Below the pieces are notes generated by a model that worked only from the letters and a program-made list of their open reading frames with translations, had not been told where the DNA came from and did no database searches. Of a stretch of DNA of 64,000 bases, positions 44,148 to 52,001 are shown piece after piece (positions within the stretch are counted from its first letter, which is position 1; each line of letters opens with the position of its first letter). Source of the stretch: Armatimonadaceae bacterium (GTDB lineage: Bacteria > Armatimonadota > Armatimonadia > Armatimonadales > Armatimonadaceae); NCBI GenBank assembly GCA_030447685.1, contig JAUJOK010000001.1, positions 52,020 through 116,019 on the forward strand, given 5' to 3'. A program made the translations under genes and the position numbers.

Positions 44148-44176
44148 TTGACAACCCGACGGCGGCGGGGTACCCT
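44148..44176 (+). promoter_or_regulatory. Promoter of the cysteine synthase operon
   Basis: A consensus -35 TTGACA (44148-44153), a 17-base spacer and TACCCT (44171-44176) form a sigma-70-type promoter. The start of transcription should be near 44183, about 40 bases before the cysK-like ATG. Confidence 0.7.
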
Positions 44177-44180
44177 GACA

Positions 44181-44201
44181 TTAAGAGGATAGTCCTCAAA
44201 A
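44181..44201 (+). promoter_or_regulatory. Inverted repeat at the start of the cysteine operon transcript
   Basis: GAGGA (44185-44189) and TCCTC (44193-44197) flank TAG, and the outer bases (TTAA / AAAA) extend an imperfect dyad of about 9 bases per arm. It overlaps the predicted transcription start, a normal site for a repressor operator. Whether it binds a regulator or forms an RNA hairpin cannot be told. Confidence 0.45.
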
Positions 44202-44220
44202 TCAGTCAGGAATTAAGGAT

Positions 44221-45180
44221 ATGATGACGGCACCGCGCAGTCTGTCGCCGCAGGGCATCGGGGCCGGCGCAGAGGGAGCCTCAAATATAGCGGACCTGGT
44301 GGGCAACACGCCGCTGGTGCGCCTGCGAAATATCACGCGGGAGCTGTCGCCGGGCGTGTCCGTGCTGGGCAAGGCGGAGTTTTTCAATCCGGGCGGGTCG
44401 GTTAAAGACCGGGCGGGGCTGCACATGATCCGCGACGGCGAACGGCGCGGACTGCTGCGCCCCGGCAAGACGATAATCGATGCATCGTCGGGCAACACCG
44501 GAATTGCCTATGCCTGGATCGGCGCGGCGCTGGGTTATCCCGTCCGTATTTGCCTTCCGGAAAACGCGTCGCCGGAGCGTAAGCGCATCCTGAAGGGGTT
44601 TGGCGTCGATATTATTCCAACGTCGCCGCTGGAGGGCACCGACGGGGCGCAGCGTCGGGTCAAGCAGATCGTGGCCGAGGACCCGGAGCGGTATTTCTAT
44701 CCGGACCAGTACAACAACGACGCCAACTGGAAGTCCCACTATGAGGGCACGGCGAATGAGATATGGGAACAGACCGGCGGGCGGATAACGCACTTCGTTG
44801 CCGGACTGGGCACGACCGGGACATTTGTGGGCACAACGCGCCGTTTGAAGGAACTCAACCCGGCGGTCGAATGCCTGTCGTTTCAGCCGGACAGCCCGCT
44901 GCACGGGCTGGAGGGCATGAAGCACCTGGAGACAGCCATTGTTCCCGGCATCTGGGATTCGCATCTGCCCGACCGGGAGATGTGGGCCGGAACCGAAGAG
45001 TCGTATGCGATGGTCAAGCGTCTGGCGCGTGAAGAGGGGCTTTTCGTCGGTATCTCGGCGGGCGCGGCGGTGGCGATGGCGATGAAGGTGGCGCGTGGAT
45101 TGTCCGAAGGCGTCGTCGTGACGGTTCTGTGCGACGGCGCGGATAAATACCTTTCCGAAAGATTCTGGGACGAAGACTGA
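44221..45180 (+). CDS. Cysteine synthase (PLP-dependent, CysK/CysM family)
   Basis: Makes cysteine from an activated serine and a sulfur donor. It has 319 residues, with AAGGAT before ATG 44221. The PLP lysine is K62 in NPGGSVKDRAG. SSGNTGIAYAWIGAALGY binds the substrate carboxylate, and GLGTTGTFVGTTRRLKE and GISAGAAVAMAM line the PLP phosphate and active site. The next genes encode a JAMM protease and a CysO-like carrier, the same set as the mycobacterial CysM-CysO-Mec route, so the sulfur donor here may be a protein thiocarboxylate and not free sulfide; that is inference from context. The stop codon overlaps the next start by one base. Confidence 0.92.
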   Translation: MMTAPRSLSPQGIGAGAEGASNIADLVGNTPLVRLRNITRELSPGVSVLGKAEFFNPGGSVKDRAGLHMIRDGERRGLLRPGKTIIDASSGNTGIAYAWIGAALGYPVRICLPENASPERKRILKGFGVDIIPTSPLEGTDGAQRRVKQIVAEDPERYFYPDQYNNDANWKSHYEGTANEIWEQTGGRITHFVAGLGTTGTFVGTTRRLKELNPAVECLSFQPDSPLHGLEGMKHLETAIVPGIWDSHLPDREMWAGTEESYAMVKRLAREEGLFVGISAGAAVAMAMKVARGLSEGVVVTVLCDGADKYLSERFWDED

Positions 45181-45644
45181 TGCTGATTCTCACCGACGAA
45201 CACCGGGATGCCATCCGGGCGCACGGCGAGCAGGGATACCCGGAGGAGATTTGCGGCTTTCTGGTCGGGAAGGCTTCCGGGGACGCGAAAACGGTTTCCA
45301 CGCTGCTGCCCATCGAGAATATTCGCGAGGAGAACCGGACGCGCCGCTTCGAAATCTCGCCGGATGATTTTTATCGCGCCGATACGGCGGCGCGGCAGCA
45401 AGGGAAGTCCATCCTGGGTTTTTATCACTCGCACCCCGACCACCCGGCCCGTCCCAGCGAGTACGACCGTGAGCATGCCTGGCCCTGGTACTCGTATATC
45501 ATTGTTGCCATCCACGGCGGCAAGGCGGTTGATCTGACTTCCTGGGTGCTGCGCGACGACGGCTCACTGTTCGACCCGGAGGAGATAGAGTTCCCCGTAT
45601 TGGAAGCGGGCCTGTTATGGGGCGCGGCGGGAGAAGACGCCTGA
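45180..45644 (+). CDS. JAMM/MPN+ metalloprotease, Mec+-like
   Basis: This encodes 154 residues. The JAMM zinc site is complete: H83-x-H85-x10-D96 in FYHSHPDHPARPSEYD, with the catalytic Glu in YPEEICGF (E22 or E23). Mec+ of Mycobacterium removes newly formed cysteine from the C terminus of CysO. The downstream gene encodes a carrier whose di-glycine is followed by another 396 residues, so this protease could also cut that precursor; this is a proposal, not shown. It shares one base with each neighbour, indicating tight translational coupling. Confidence 0.9.
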   Translation: MLILTDEHRDAIRAHGEQGYPEEICGFLVGKASGDAKTVSTLLPIENIREENRTRRFEISPDDFYRADTAARQQGKSILGFYHSHPDHPARPSEYDREHAWPWYSYIIVAIHGGKAVDLTSWVLRDDGSLFDPEEIEFPVLEAGLLWGAAGEDA

Positions 45645-47122
45645 TGCCGAAAATTTTAATTCCCACGGCCCTGTACGGGCAGACCGGCGGCAAACAGGAG
45701 ATAGTGGTCCCCGGCGCGACGCTGGACGAGGCGCTGGCGGCCCTTGCGGACTGCTGCCCGGATATCACCAAGCATCTTTTTCGAGAAAGCGGGCCGCTGG
45801 ACGGCAGTCTGCGCCTGCGCTCATATGTCAAAGCCTTTGTCGGCGACACGGACGCTTTTCTTTTAAAAGGCGGCGCGACGCCGGTATCGGAAGAAACGGA
45901 GATAAGAATCGTGCCCAGCATAGCGGGCGGCGCGGGAAACGCCGCCCTTGATCTACCCAACGCGGAATCAATGTCTTTAAGTCAGGACGAAGTGCTGCGC
46001 TATTCGCGCCACCTGATCATGCCCGAAGTGGCGATGGACGGCCAGAAACGCCTCAAGGCGGCCTCGGTGCTGTGCATCGGCACTGGCGGCCTGGGCGCGC
46101 CCATCGCGCTGTATCTGGCGGCGGCGGGCGTGGGACGCATCGGTCTGGTGGACTTCGATACCGTGGACTATACGAATCTTCAGCGGCAGGTTATTCATGG
46201 AACCAAAGATGTCGGGCGGCCCAAGATCGAATCCGCCCGCGAGACGCTGACGGACATCAACCCGGAGATCAGCATTGAGACGCACGAGGAGATGCTGACC
46301 TCGGAGAACGCGCTGCGCCTTTTCCAAGATTACGACATTATCATCGACGGTACGGACAACTTCCCGACGCGCTATCTGGTGAACGATGCCTGCGTACTGC
46401 TCGGTAAGCCCAATGTCTACGGCTCGATCTTCCGCTTCGAGGGGCAGGCGACCGTGTTCTGGGCCGAAAAAGGCCCCTGCTACCGCTGCCTGTACCCGGA
46501 GCCGCCGCCCCCCGGCCTTGTCCCCTCCTGCGCCGAGGGCGGCGTGCTGGGCGTCCTTCCCGGCACGGTCGGCTGCATCCAGGCCACCGAAGCTATCAAG
46601 CTGATTCTGGGCAAGGGCGAACCATTGATCGGACGCCTGATGCTGTTCGATGCGCTCGGCATGCGCTTCAAGGAACTCAAGCTGCGCAAGGACCCCGACT
46701 GCCCGATCTGCGGTGCGAACCCGACGGTGACGGAGCTTATCGATTACGAAGAGTTCTGCGGCATCGGGCGCGGTCAGGAAGCGCCTGTGGCCGAAACCGA
46801 GGCGATGGTGGAGATAACGGCGCAGGAGCTGAAAACCAAGATAGACCGGGGCGACAATTTCGTGCTGGTGGATGTGCGTGAGCCGCATGAGTTCGCCATC
46901 GCCCGAATACCCGGCGCGAAGCTGATTCCGCTGGGCCAGATCGGTGAGCGCGCGGGGGAGCTTTCCCCGGACGACGAGATCGTTCTGCAATGCCGGAGCG
47001 GCAAGCGTTCCGCCGATGCGCTGGCGCAGCTTCAGGAGCGCGGCTTCAAGCGGCTGAAGAACCTCAAAGGCGGTATCCTTGCCTGGTCGGACGAGGTAGA
47101 CCCGTCGGTTCCGAAGTATTAG
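45644..47122 (+). CDS. Sulfur carrier (CysO/MoaD-like) - MoeB/ThiF E1 - rhodanese fusion
   Basis: One 492-residue chain from ATG 45644, with three domains. Residues 1-96 are a beta-grasp ubiquitin-like carrier whose end, IRIVPSIAGG, matches the CysO/MoaD tail ending in Gly-Gly. Residues 112-375 are an E1-like adenylating domain: ATP loop GTGGLGAP (146-153), NLQRQVIHG, DGTDNFPTRY, zinc pairs CYRC and CPIC, and the Cys of SCAEGG. Residues 395-492 are rhodanese with active-site loop CRSGKRS (Cys450). E1-rhodanese alone equals MoeZ, which activates CysO in mycobacteria. Having the carrier fused in front means its di-glycine is internal, so release by proteolysis would be needed for thiocarboxylation. 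It starts inside the stop of the JAMM gene. Confidence 0.92.
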   Translation: MPKILIPTALYGQTGGKQEIVVPGATLDEALAALADCCPDITKHLFRESGPLDGSLRLRSYVKAFVGDTDAFLLKGGATPVSEETEIRIVPSIAGGAGNAALDLPNAESMSLSQDEVLRYSRHLIMPEVAMDGQKRLKAASVLCIGTGGLGAPIALYLAAAGVGRIGLVDFDTVDYTNLQRQVIHGTKDVGRPKIESARETLTDINPEISIETHEEMLTSENALRLFQDYDIIIDGTDNFPTRYLVNDACVLLGKPNVYGSIFRFEGQATVFWAEKGPCYRCLYPEPPPPGLVPSCAEGGVLGVLPGTVGCIQATEAIKLILGKGEPLIGRLMLFDALGMRFKELKLRKDPDCPICGANPTVTELIDYEEFCGIGRGQEAPVAETEAMVEITAQELKTKIDRGDNFVLVDVREPHEFAIARIPGAKLIPLGQIGERAGELSPDDEIVLQCRSGKRSADALAQLQERGFKRLKNLKGGILAWSDEVDPSVPKY

Positions 47123-47125
47123 ATA

Positions 47126-47261
47126 GCCCCGTCCCTGAAGGAACGGGCTGTTCATACCAGAAAAGCCCCCTGAACGGGGCTGCGATATGGCGGGAGCCGT
47201 GCGGCAGCCCCATTTATGGGGCTTCTCCCCACGAAACAGCCCGTTCCTTCAGGGACGGGGC
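47126..47261. repeat. 27-bp perfect inverted repeat enclosing two nested hairpins
   Basis: Arms 47126-47152 and 47235-47261 are exact reverse complements (27 of 27). The 82 bases between hold two further hairpins: AGCCCC/GGGGCT around 47164-47181 and AGCCCC/GGGGCT around 47206-47223. Folded, the element is a long stem capped by a multiloop. Each arm can also fold on itself (CCCGT/ACGGG). It starts four bases after the fusion-gene stop. It could be a structured RNA, a bidirectional terminator or a small non-autonomous mobile element. Confidence 0.85.
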
Positions 47262-47271
47262 CAGCGACCTC

Positions 47272-47301
47272 TTGACAGCCGCCGGTTTTACGTGCTAACA
47301 T
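47272..47301 (+). promoter_or_regulatory. Promoter of the sulfurtransferase gene
   Basis: TTGACA (47272-47277) and TAACAT (47296-47301) are 18 bases apart, directly behind the inverted-repeat element. The leader would be about 90 bases long; AGGAGAAG lies upstream of ATG 47398. Confidence 0.6.
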
Positions 47302-47397
47302 TGTCGGGAAATCAAATCGGCATTGTCAACAATACCGAACGCGGCGGCGGCTTATGGGGCGCGGCAGCGCGGACATAATTCAGGAGAAGCAGGGATA

Positions 47398-48312
47398 ATG
47401 GCAACGCAAAACGGATCAGGGTACGCCCACCCGGAGGTGCTGGTGGACGCGGACTGGGTTGAAGCGCACCGGGGCGATTCGCAGGTGCGCCTGGTAGAGG
47501 TGGACGTGGACACCGCCGCCTATGAGGCCGGACATATCGAGGGCGCAATCGGCTTCAACTGGCAGACCCAGCTTGGCGACACGGTTCGCCGCGATATTGC
47601 CTCCCGTGAGCAGTGGGAAACGCTGCTTTCACAGGCGGGCATCGGCAACGAGCATACGGTAGTGCTGTATGGCGACAACAATAACTGGTTCGCTGCCTTC
47701 GCCTTCTGGCTGTTCAAGATGTTCGGCCACCAGGACGTTCGCCTGCTGAACGGCGGGCGCAAAAAGTGGGAGGCGGATGGCCGCCCGTTCGTCACCGAGG
47801 TGCCGAGCTACCCGCCGACGCAGTACCGGGCTAACGAGCCGGACCAGAAGCTGCGCGCGTATCGGGACGAGATTCTGCAGGGCCTTCGCGCAGGCGACTT
47901 CACGCTGGTGGACGTGCGCTCCCCCGCCGAATTCACCGGCGAGGTGATCGCGCCGCCGGGAATGACGGAGACCGCTCAGCGCGGCGGCCATATTCCGGGC
48001 GCGAAGAACATTCCCTGGGCGCAGGCGGTGGCCGAGGACGGTACGTTCAAGTCCGCGGATCAGCTTCGCGAACTGTACGGCGCGAAGGGTGTCAGCGGCG
48101 ACCGCGAGATTATCGCCTATTGCCGTATCGGCGAGCGCTCCAGCCATACGTGGTTCGCGCTGAAGTACCTGCTGGGCTACGACAACACCCGCAACTACGA
48201 CGGCTCGTGGACGGAGTGGGGTTCGATAATCGGCGCGCCCATCGAGCGCGAGGCGTCCGAAACCAAACCGGCTGCCCCTACGTCCACCCCGACCCAGGTC
48301 TGTCCCCCGTAA
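47398..48312 (+). CDS. sseA: Two-domain sulfurtransferase (thiosulfate/3-mercaptopyruvate type)
   Basis: This encodes 304 residues from ATG 47398 with AGGAG upstream. Two tandem rhodanese domains are present: an inactive N domain (HPEVLVDADWVEAHRG to about 140) and a catalytic C domain with DVRSPAEFTGEV and the loop CRIGERSSHTWF. The persulfide cysteine with a CRIGERS loop is closer to thiosulfate sulfurtransferases of actinobacteria (CysA-type) than to the CG(S/T)GVT loop of mercaptopyruvate enzymes. It may provide persulfide to the carrier system upstream. It has its own promoter and ends in a clear terminator. Confidence 0.93.
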   Translation: MATQNGSGYAHPEVLVDADWVEAHRGDSQVRLVEVDVDTAAYEAGHIEGAIGFNWQTQLGDTVRRDIASREQWETLLSQAGIGNEHTVVLYGDNNNWFAAFAFWLFKMFGHQDVRLLNGGRKKWEADGRPFVTEVPSYPPTQYRANEPDQKLRAYRDEILQGLRAGDFTLVDVRSPAEFTGEVIAPPGMTETAQRGGHIPGAKNIPWAQAVAEDGTFKSADQLRELYGAKGVSGDREIIAYCRIGERSSHTWFALKYLLGYDNTRNYDGSWTEWGSIIGAPIEREASETKPAAPTSTPTQVCPP

Positions 48313-48329
48313 CGCGGCGGCGATACGAA

Positions 48330-48370
48330 AAGCCGCGCCTTCCATTCTCTAAGGCGCGGCTTATTCTTTT
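48330..48370 (+). terminator. Hairpin terminator after the sulfurtransferase
   Basis: AAGCCGCGCCTT (48330-48341) pairs with AAGGCGCGGCTT (48351-48362), a 12-bp perfect stem followed by ATTCTTTTT. Confidence 0.9.
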
Positions 48371-48441
48371 TCCTATTGTTGACTAAATCGGGTGTTTATA
48401 TTTGAAAAGTCGCCGGCCCAGGCGCAGCAGAAGCAGAAGTG

Positions 48442-49296
48442 ATGGCGGAAAGTATATCGAGGATCAGCACAGCGGCGAACCGGGAGCAGGCGCAATCCGA
48501 GACGGAGGCTGGCGTGCTCCGCAGAAGCCAGCGGCGAGCCTGGGGCGGAAGGCTGCTGTTTTTCAGCAGTCTTTTGGCGCTCTGGTGGGGCCTGGCGGCA
48601 AGCGGCGTCTGGTCTGCGTCGCTGTTGCCCTCACCCGCCGCCGTGGCGGCGTCACTGGCGGAAATCGGAGCCAGTGGACTGCTTCTCCCCGCTATCGCAA
48701 CGTCCGCGCAGCGCATGATGATAGGCTACGTCATCTCGCTTGCCGTGGGAACGATGCTGGGCCTCGCACTGGCACAGGTGCGCGCCGTGGATGAAACGCT
48801 TGGCCCGGTAGTGACCGGCCTTCAGTCGCTGCCCTCGATCAGCTGGCTGCCTCCAGCGCTGCTCTGGTTCGGAGCGGGCGAAGCGGCGGTGCTGTTTGTG
48901 ATCGTGATGGGCGCGGTATGGTCCATCGCCCAGGCGGTTCGCTCCGGGGTTCGCAGCCTGCCGCCGCTGACGCTTCGCGCCGCGCAAATGCTCGGCGCGC
49001 ACGGTCCGCGTCTCTGGTGGCACGTCCTTCTTCCGGCCACGCTGCCTACCTTCCTTACCGGCATGCGTCTGGGATGGGCGTTCGCGTGGCGGGCGCTGAT
49101 GGCCGGGGAGCTACTGTCGCGCTCGCTGCGGCCCGGCGTGGGCCGCCTTCTTAGCCAGGGCCGCGACACGCAGGACATGGCGATGATGCTGGCGGTCATC
49201 GTCGTGATCCTGGCGTTCGGTCTGGCGGTGGATCGCCTTCTGTTCCTGCCTCTGGAGCGGGTCGTCGCGCGGCGCTGGGGTGTGGAAGGGGCGTAG
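48442..49296 (+). CDS. ABC transporter permease, sulfonate/nitrate/taurine type
   Basis: This encodes 284 residues from ATG 48442 (GTG 48439 is equally possible; no strong ribosome site). Six helices are predicted. The EAA loop typical of SsuC/TauC/NrtB permeases is RAAQMLGAHGPRLWWHVLLPATLP, and GMRLGWAFAWRALMAGEL is also characteristic. The ATPase gene follows three bases later. No substrate-binding protein is encoded nearby, which is unusual. The sulfur-gene context favours organosulfonate import, but the family also moves nitrate, bicarbonate and thiamine precursors. Confidence 0.88.
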   Translation: MAESISRISTAANREQAQSETEAGVLRRSQRRAWGGRLLFFSSLLALWWGLAASGVWSASLLPSPAAVAASLAEIGASGLLLPAIATSAQRMMIGYVISLAVGTMLGLALAQVRAVDETLGPVVTGLQSLPSISWLPPALLWFGAGEAAVLFVIVMGAVWSIAQAVRSGVRSLPPLTLRAAQMLGAHGPRLWWHVLLPATLPTFLTGMRLGWAFAWRALMAGELLSRSLRPGVGRLLSQGRDTQDMAMMLAVIVVILAFGLAVDRLLFLPLERVVARRWGVEGA

Positions 49297-49299
49297 TCC

Positions 49300-50112
49300 A
49301 TGCCGGTCTCGATACAGCGAGTCAGCAAGACCTATAACCGTTACGGCACGTCGGTGGATGCGCTCGATGATGTCTCACTGAATATTCCCGATGGGCAGTT
49401 CGTCTCGCTTGTGGGGCCGTCGGGCTGCGGCAAATCGACGCTGCTTTCCCTCGTGGGTGGCCTGGAAACCCTGAGCCGGGGACAAATTTCACGGACAGGG
49501 CAGCCTGCCATTGTGTTTCAGGAAGCCGCCCTGTTCCCGTGGCGCACGGTGCTGGATAACGTCGCCTTCGGCCTTCAGTTACGCGGCGTCGGAAAACGAG
49601 AGCGGCGCGACCGGGCGGCGTCGGCGCTGCGAATGGTGCATCTGGCGCGCTTCGCTGAGGCGTATCCGTACGAGCTTTCGGGGGGGATGCGCCAGCGCGC
49701 CGCCATCGCCCGCGCGCTGGTGCTGGACCCGACCGTTCTGCTGATGGACGAGCCGTTCGGAGCGCTGGACGCGCAGACCCGCGCGCTTTTGCAGGATGAA
49801 CTGCTGTCGGTGTGGGAGCGGACACGCAAGACGGTGTTGTTCGTCACGCACTCGCTGGACGAGGCACTGATTCTGTCCGACCGCGTGGTGCTGTTTTCGG
49901 CGCGACCGGGGCGCATCGTGGCCGATGTGGCCGTGGAGGCCCCGCGCCCACGCGATACCGCGGACCCGCCGCTTGCCGCGCTCCAGCGCCATCTGCGCGA
50001 CCTTCTGGCGGCGGAGGTGGAAAAGGTAGCGCGGGCGGAGATGGACGCCGACTGGGAGGGAGCCGCCGTGACCGCACCCTCCCCGGAGCAGAACGTCGGC
50101 GCGGATATCTGA
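49300..50112 (+). CDS. ABC transporter ATPase, sulfonate/nitrate/taurine type
   Basis: This encodes 270 residues with Walker A GPSGCGKST, Q-loop VFQEAALFPWRTVLDNVAFG, signature ELSGGMRQRAAIARAL, Walker B LLMDEPFGALD and switch His in FVTHSLDEAL. LFPWRTVLDNV is typical of the SsuB/TauB/NrtD group. It is the energy partner of the permease three bases upstream. The C-terminal extension (about 235-270) is Ala/Glu-rich. It converges on the lipoprotein gene with a gap of only 33 bases. Confidence 0.9.
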   Translation: MPVSIQRVSKTYNRYGTSVDALDDVSLNIPDGQFVSLVGPSGCGKSTLLSLVGGLETLSRGQISRTGQPAIVFQEAALFPWRTVLDNVAFGLQLRGVGKRERRDRAASALRMVHLARFAEAYPYELSGGMRQRAAIARALVLDPTVLLMDEPFGALDAQTRALLQDELLSVWERTRKTVLFVTHSLDEALILSDRVVLFSARPGRIVADVAVEAPRPRDTADPPLAALQRHLRDLLAAEVEKVARAEMDADWEGAAVTAPSPEQNVGADI

Positions 50113-50145
50113 CCCCGCGCCGACGCTGCTCCGCCTGCGAACCCG

Positions 50146-51018
50146 TCAGCGCTGCTTGCTGCGTGTCGTCTTCGCCCGAAGCGACGTGAGGGTCGCCGGG
50201 CGCACCTTCTGAATGCTGCGGCCTATTCCCCGGCTCGCTGCTCTGCCGAATGTCGGGAAAAGCGCGATGGGATAGTCCGTAACATTCCCGTTATCGAACC
50301 GGACCGTATATATCAGCACCGGATTACCCGTGTTGTCCCGCTCCAGCGCAAGAGAATCTCCAAGCAGGTTGAAGGCGTAATCATAGCCATTGCCGGTTTC
50401 ATCGAAGCTCAGGCTCATGTAGCTGTATTCCTGAGCCGGTGTGCTGGCAAGCCCCGGAACAAACCCAAGGAAGGTGGCGTTCCCATCCGGCGAGACACCC
50501 AGTATCACGCTGGCGTCGCGGCCCTCTACGCTGGCCGTACCCTCGAAGGTGCCGATAAACTCACGGGGCGGTCGGTCACGGCCCGGCGTACCGACCCGGA
50601 ACACGGACCAGTCGAAGCCGTCCGACGGATCATTGGCGACTTGGGTACGCCCCCGGATTCGCCCACCGTCTAAATCGCCAAACGTTTCCGTGTTTTCTTC
50701 GATGGTGCGGAACCGATTGTCCCGCACTATTTCCTGACCGAAGTCGGCAAGGGACTCCCCATCGCGAGGATCATCCGGGTCATCGATATACAGCGTCCAG
50801 AATGTCACGCCGCCGTTGCGGTCCACGGTCACCGAACCTGCGAACCCGTAATCTCCGGTGTCGGCGTAACGATACGTGCCGTTGAAGCGTTCGCCGGGCG
50901 TTTCATTGTTGCCGCCGCCACCGCCGCCGCCGCAGCCCGCCAGCGCCACACCCGCCGCGCTTAAAAGAAAGCCGCGCCGCGACAATGCCGCGCGGACTCG
51001 CCGTTGCTGATTATCCAT
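50146..51018 (-). CDS. Exported lipoprotein of unknown function, Tat-like signal
   Basis: This encodes 290 residues from ATG 51018 (GAGGG just upstream). The N terminus has SRRGFLLSAAGVALAGCG: a twin-arginine motif (RRxFL) and a lipobox ending at the Cys, then seven glycines as linker. The mature domain is Asp/Gly/Asn-rich with repeated beta-type segments (FNGTYRYADTGDYGFAGSV, FIGTFEGTASVEGRDASV), as in a small beta-barrel or lipocalin-like fold. The C-terminal 35 residues are Arg/Lys-rich. I do not recognise the family. It is monocistronic, with a large palindrome upstream at 51109-51160. Confidence 0.75.
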   Translation of the reverse strand: MDNQQRRVRAALSRRGFLLSAAGVALAGCGGGGGGGNNETPGERFNGTYRYADTGDYGFAGSVTVDRNGGVTFWTLYIDDPDDPRDGESLADFGQEIVRDNRFRTIEENTETFGDLDGGRIRGRTQVANDPSDGFDWSVFRVGTPGRDRPPREFIGTFEGTASVEGRDASVILGVSPDGNATFLGFVPGLASTPAQEYSYMSLSFDETGNGYDYAFNLLGDSLALERDNTGNPVLIYTVRFDNGNVTDYPIALFPTFGRAASRGIGRSIQKVRPATLTSLRAKTTRSKQR

Positions 51019-51108
51019 GTTCATCCCTCTACGCAAGAAAAGATAGCAATCATTTTATTCGTTAGAGCCGGGAAAGGCGGACAGCCTTCATTATTGCCCC
51101 GTGTTTCG

Positions 51109-51160
51109 CCCTCACCCCCTTCCCCTCTACCCGCTCGGGTAGAGGGGAAGGGGGTGAGGG
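51109..51160. repeat. 25-bp perfect palindromic repeat, pyrimidine/purine-rich
   Basis: Arms 51109-51133 and 51136-51160 are exact complements around a two-base loop, built from CCCTCACCCCCTTCCC-type sequence. This is the style of REP-like elements dispersed in many genomes. It lies between a minus-strand lipoprotein and a minus-strand transglutaminase, where it could also act as terminator. Confidence 0.85.
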
Positions 51161-51188
51161 CTGGCGAGGCCCTATCCCACTTTGAACC

Positions 51189-51983
51189 TCAAATCTTATC
51201 CGCCCCTTCGCGCACCTCGATAACCTGCTCCTGAAATGTACCCGCGCCCCAGATCGTCAGCATCGCTACGTCGGCGGCGTCGCGTCCCACGGCAATCGGC
51301 ACCAGAGCAGGGCGAACTCCCCCGAAGGTCGAATCCACGTTGTGCCACGTTCCACCGACGTAGACCTGCGCGTAGCCGTGGAAATCAGGCGGCTCCAGTC
51401 CGAGCGCGTAACCGGACACATAGCGGGCCGGAATGCCCAGCGCGCGGCAGAAGGCGATAAAAAGATGGGCGAAATCGCGGCACACGCCTACGCGCTGGGT
51501 GGCGATATCGTAGGCCGAGGTCATGGAATCGGTGGTTCCGTAACGGTATTCCACATGGCGGCGAATCCAGTCGGCGATGGCCTGCACCCGCTGCCCCCCC
51601 AGTGGCAGACTACCGAACTCATCGTTCGCCATACGGGATAACCGGTCGGACTGGCAGTAGCGCGACGGCAGCGTGTACATCAGAACCTCCGGCGGAAGCT
51701 CGCGCGGCATGTGTTCCCGGGCGTCCGGGGGAAGGGGCGCGTTCGGTTCGGTTTCCACGGTCGCATAAAAGTCGAACGTAAAGCGGCCCGGCGCGGCGAC
51801 CAGGCGGCGCTGCGGGTTGCCGAAGCTATCCACGGACAGGTTAGAGAAAAGGGTCGGCGGCGTCATCAGGCGCTCGTCGCGTACCTGATAGGTCGGCCCG
51901 CTCAGGGCCGGTTCGACCATCAGCAAAAGAAAGGTTTCGGTGGGCAGGTCGTAGGTCTGGGAGGCATGAATCGTGATAAGCAT
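51189..51983 (-). CDS. Transglutaminase-like cysteine peptidase, copy A
   Basis: This encodes 264 residues. The N-terminal 115 residues are the beta domain common to bacterial transglutaminase-like proteins. The catalytic core has Cys in RVGVCRDFAHLFIAFCRALG, His in FHGYAQVYVGG and Asp in HNVDSTFGG, a complete triad. There is no signal peptide, so it is probably cytoplasmic. Such proteins act as amidases or peptidases, and are often encoded beside circularly permuted ATP-grasp and alpha-E genes, which are absent here. A related gene lies 18 bases upstream in the same operon. Confidence 0.9.
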   Translation of the reverse strand: MLITIHASQTYDLPTETFLLLMVEPALSGPTYQVRDERLMTPPTLFSNLSVDSFGNPQRRLVAAPGRFTFDFYATVETEPNAPLPPDAREHMPRELPPEVLMYTLPSRYCQSDRLSRMANDEFGSLPLGGQRVQAIADWIRRHVEYRYGTTDSMTSAYDIATQRVGVCRDFAHLFIAFCRALGIPARYVSGYALGLEPPDFHGYAQVYVGGTWHNVDSTFGGVRPALVPIAVGRDAADVAMLTIWGAGTFQEQVIEVREGADKI

Positions 51984-52001
51984 AGCGTTTTCCTGACCGT
52001 T

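Noticed and set aside
44047..44151. A 34-codon reading frame with three Cys codons between the CrtI-like gene and cysteine synthase, as a possible cysteine leader peptide
   Set aside because: AAGGAGG is only two bases from its ATG, and the predicted operon promoter (44148-44176) lies at or after its end, so it would not be on the operon transcript. No attenuator hairpin is evident.
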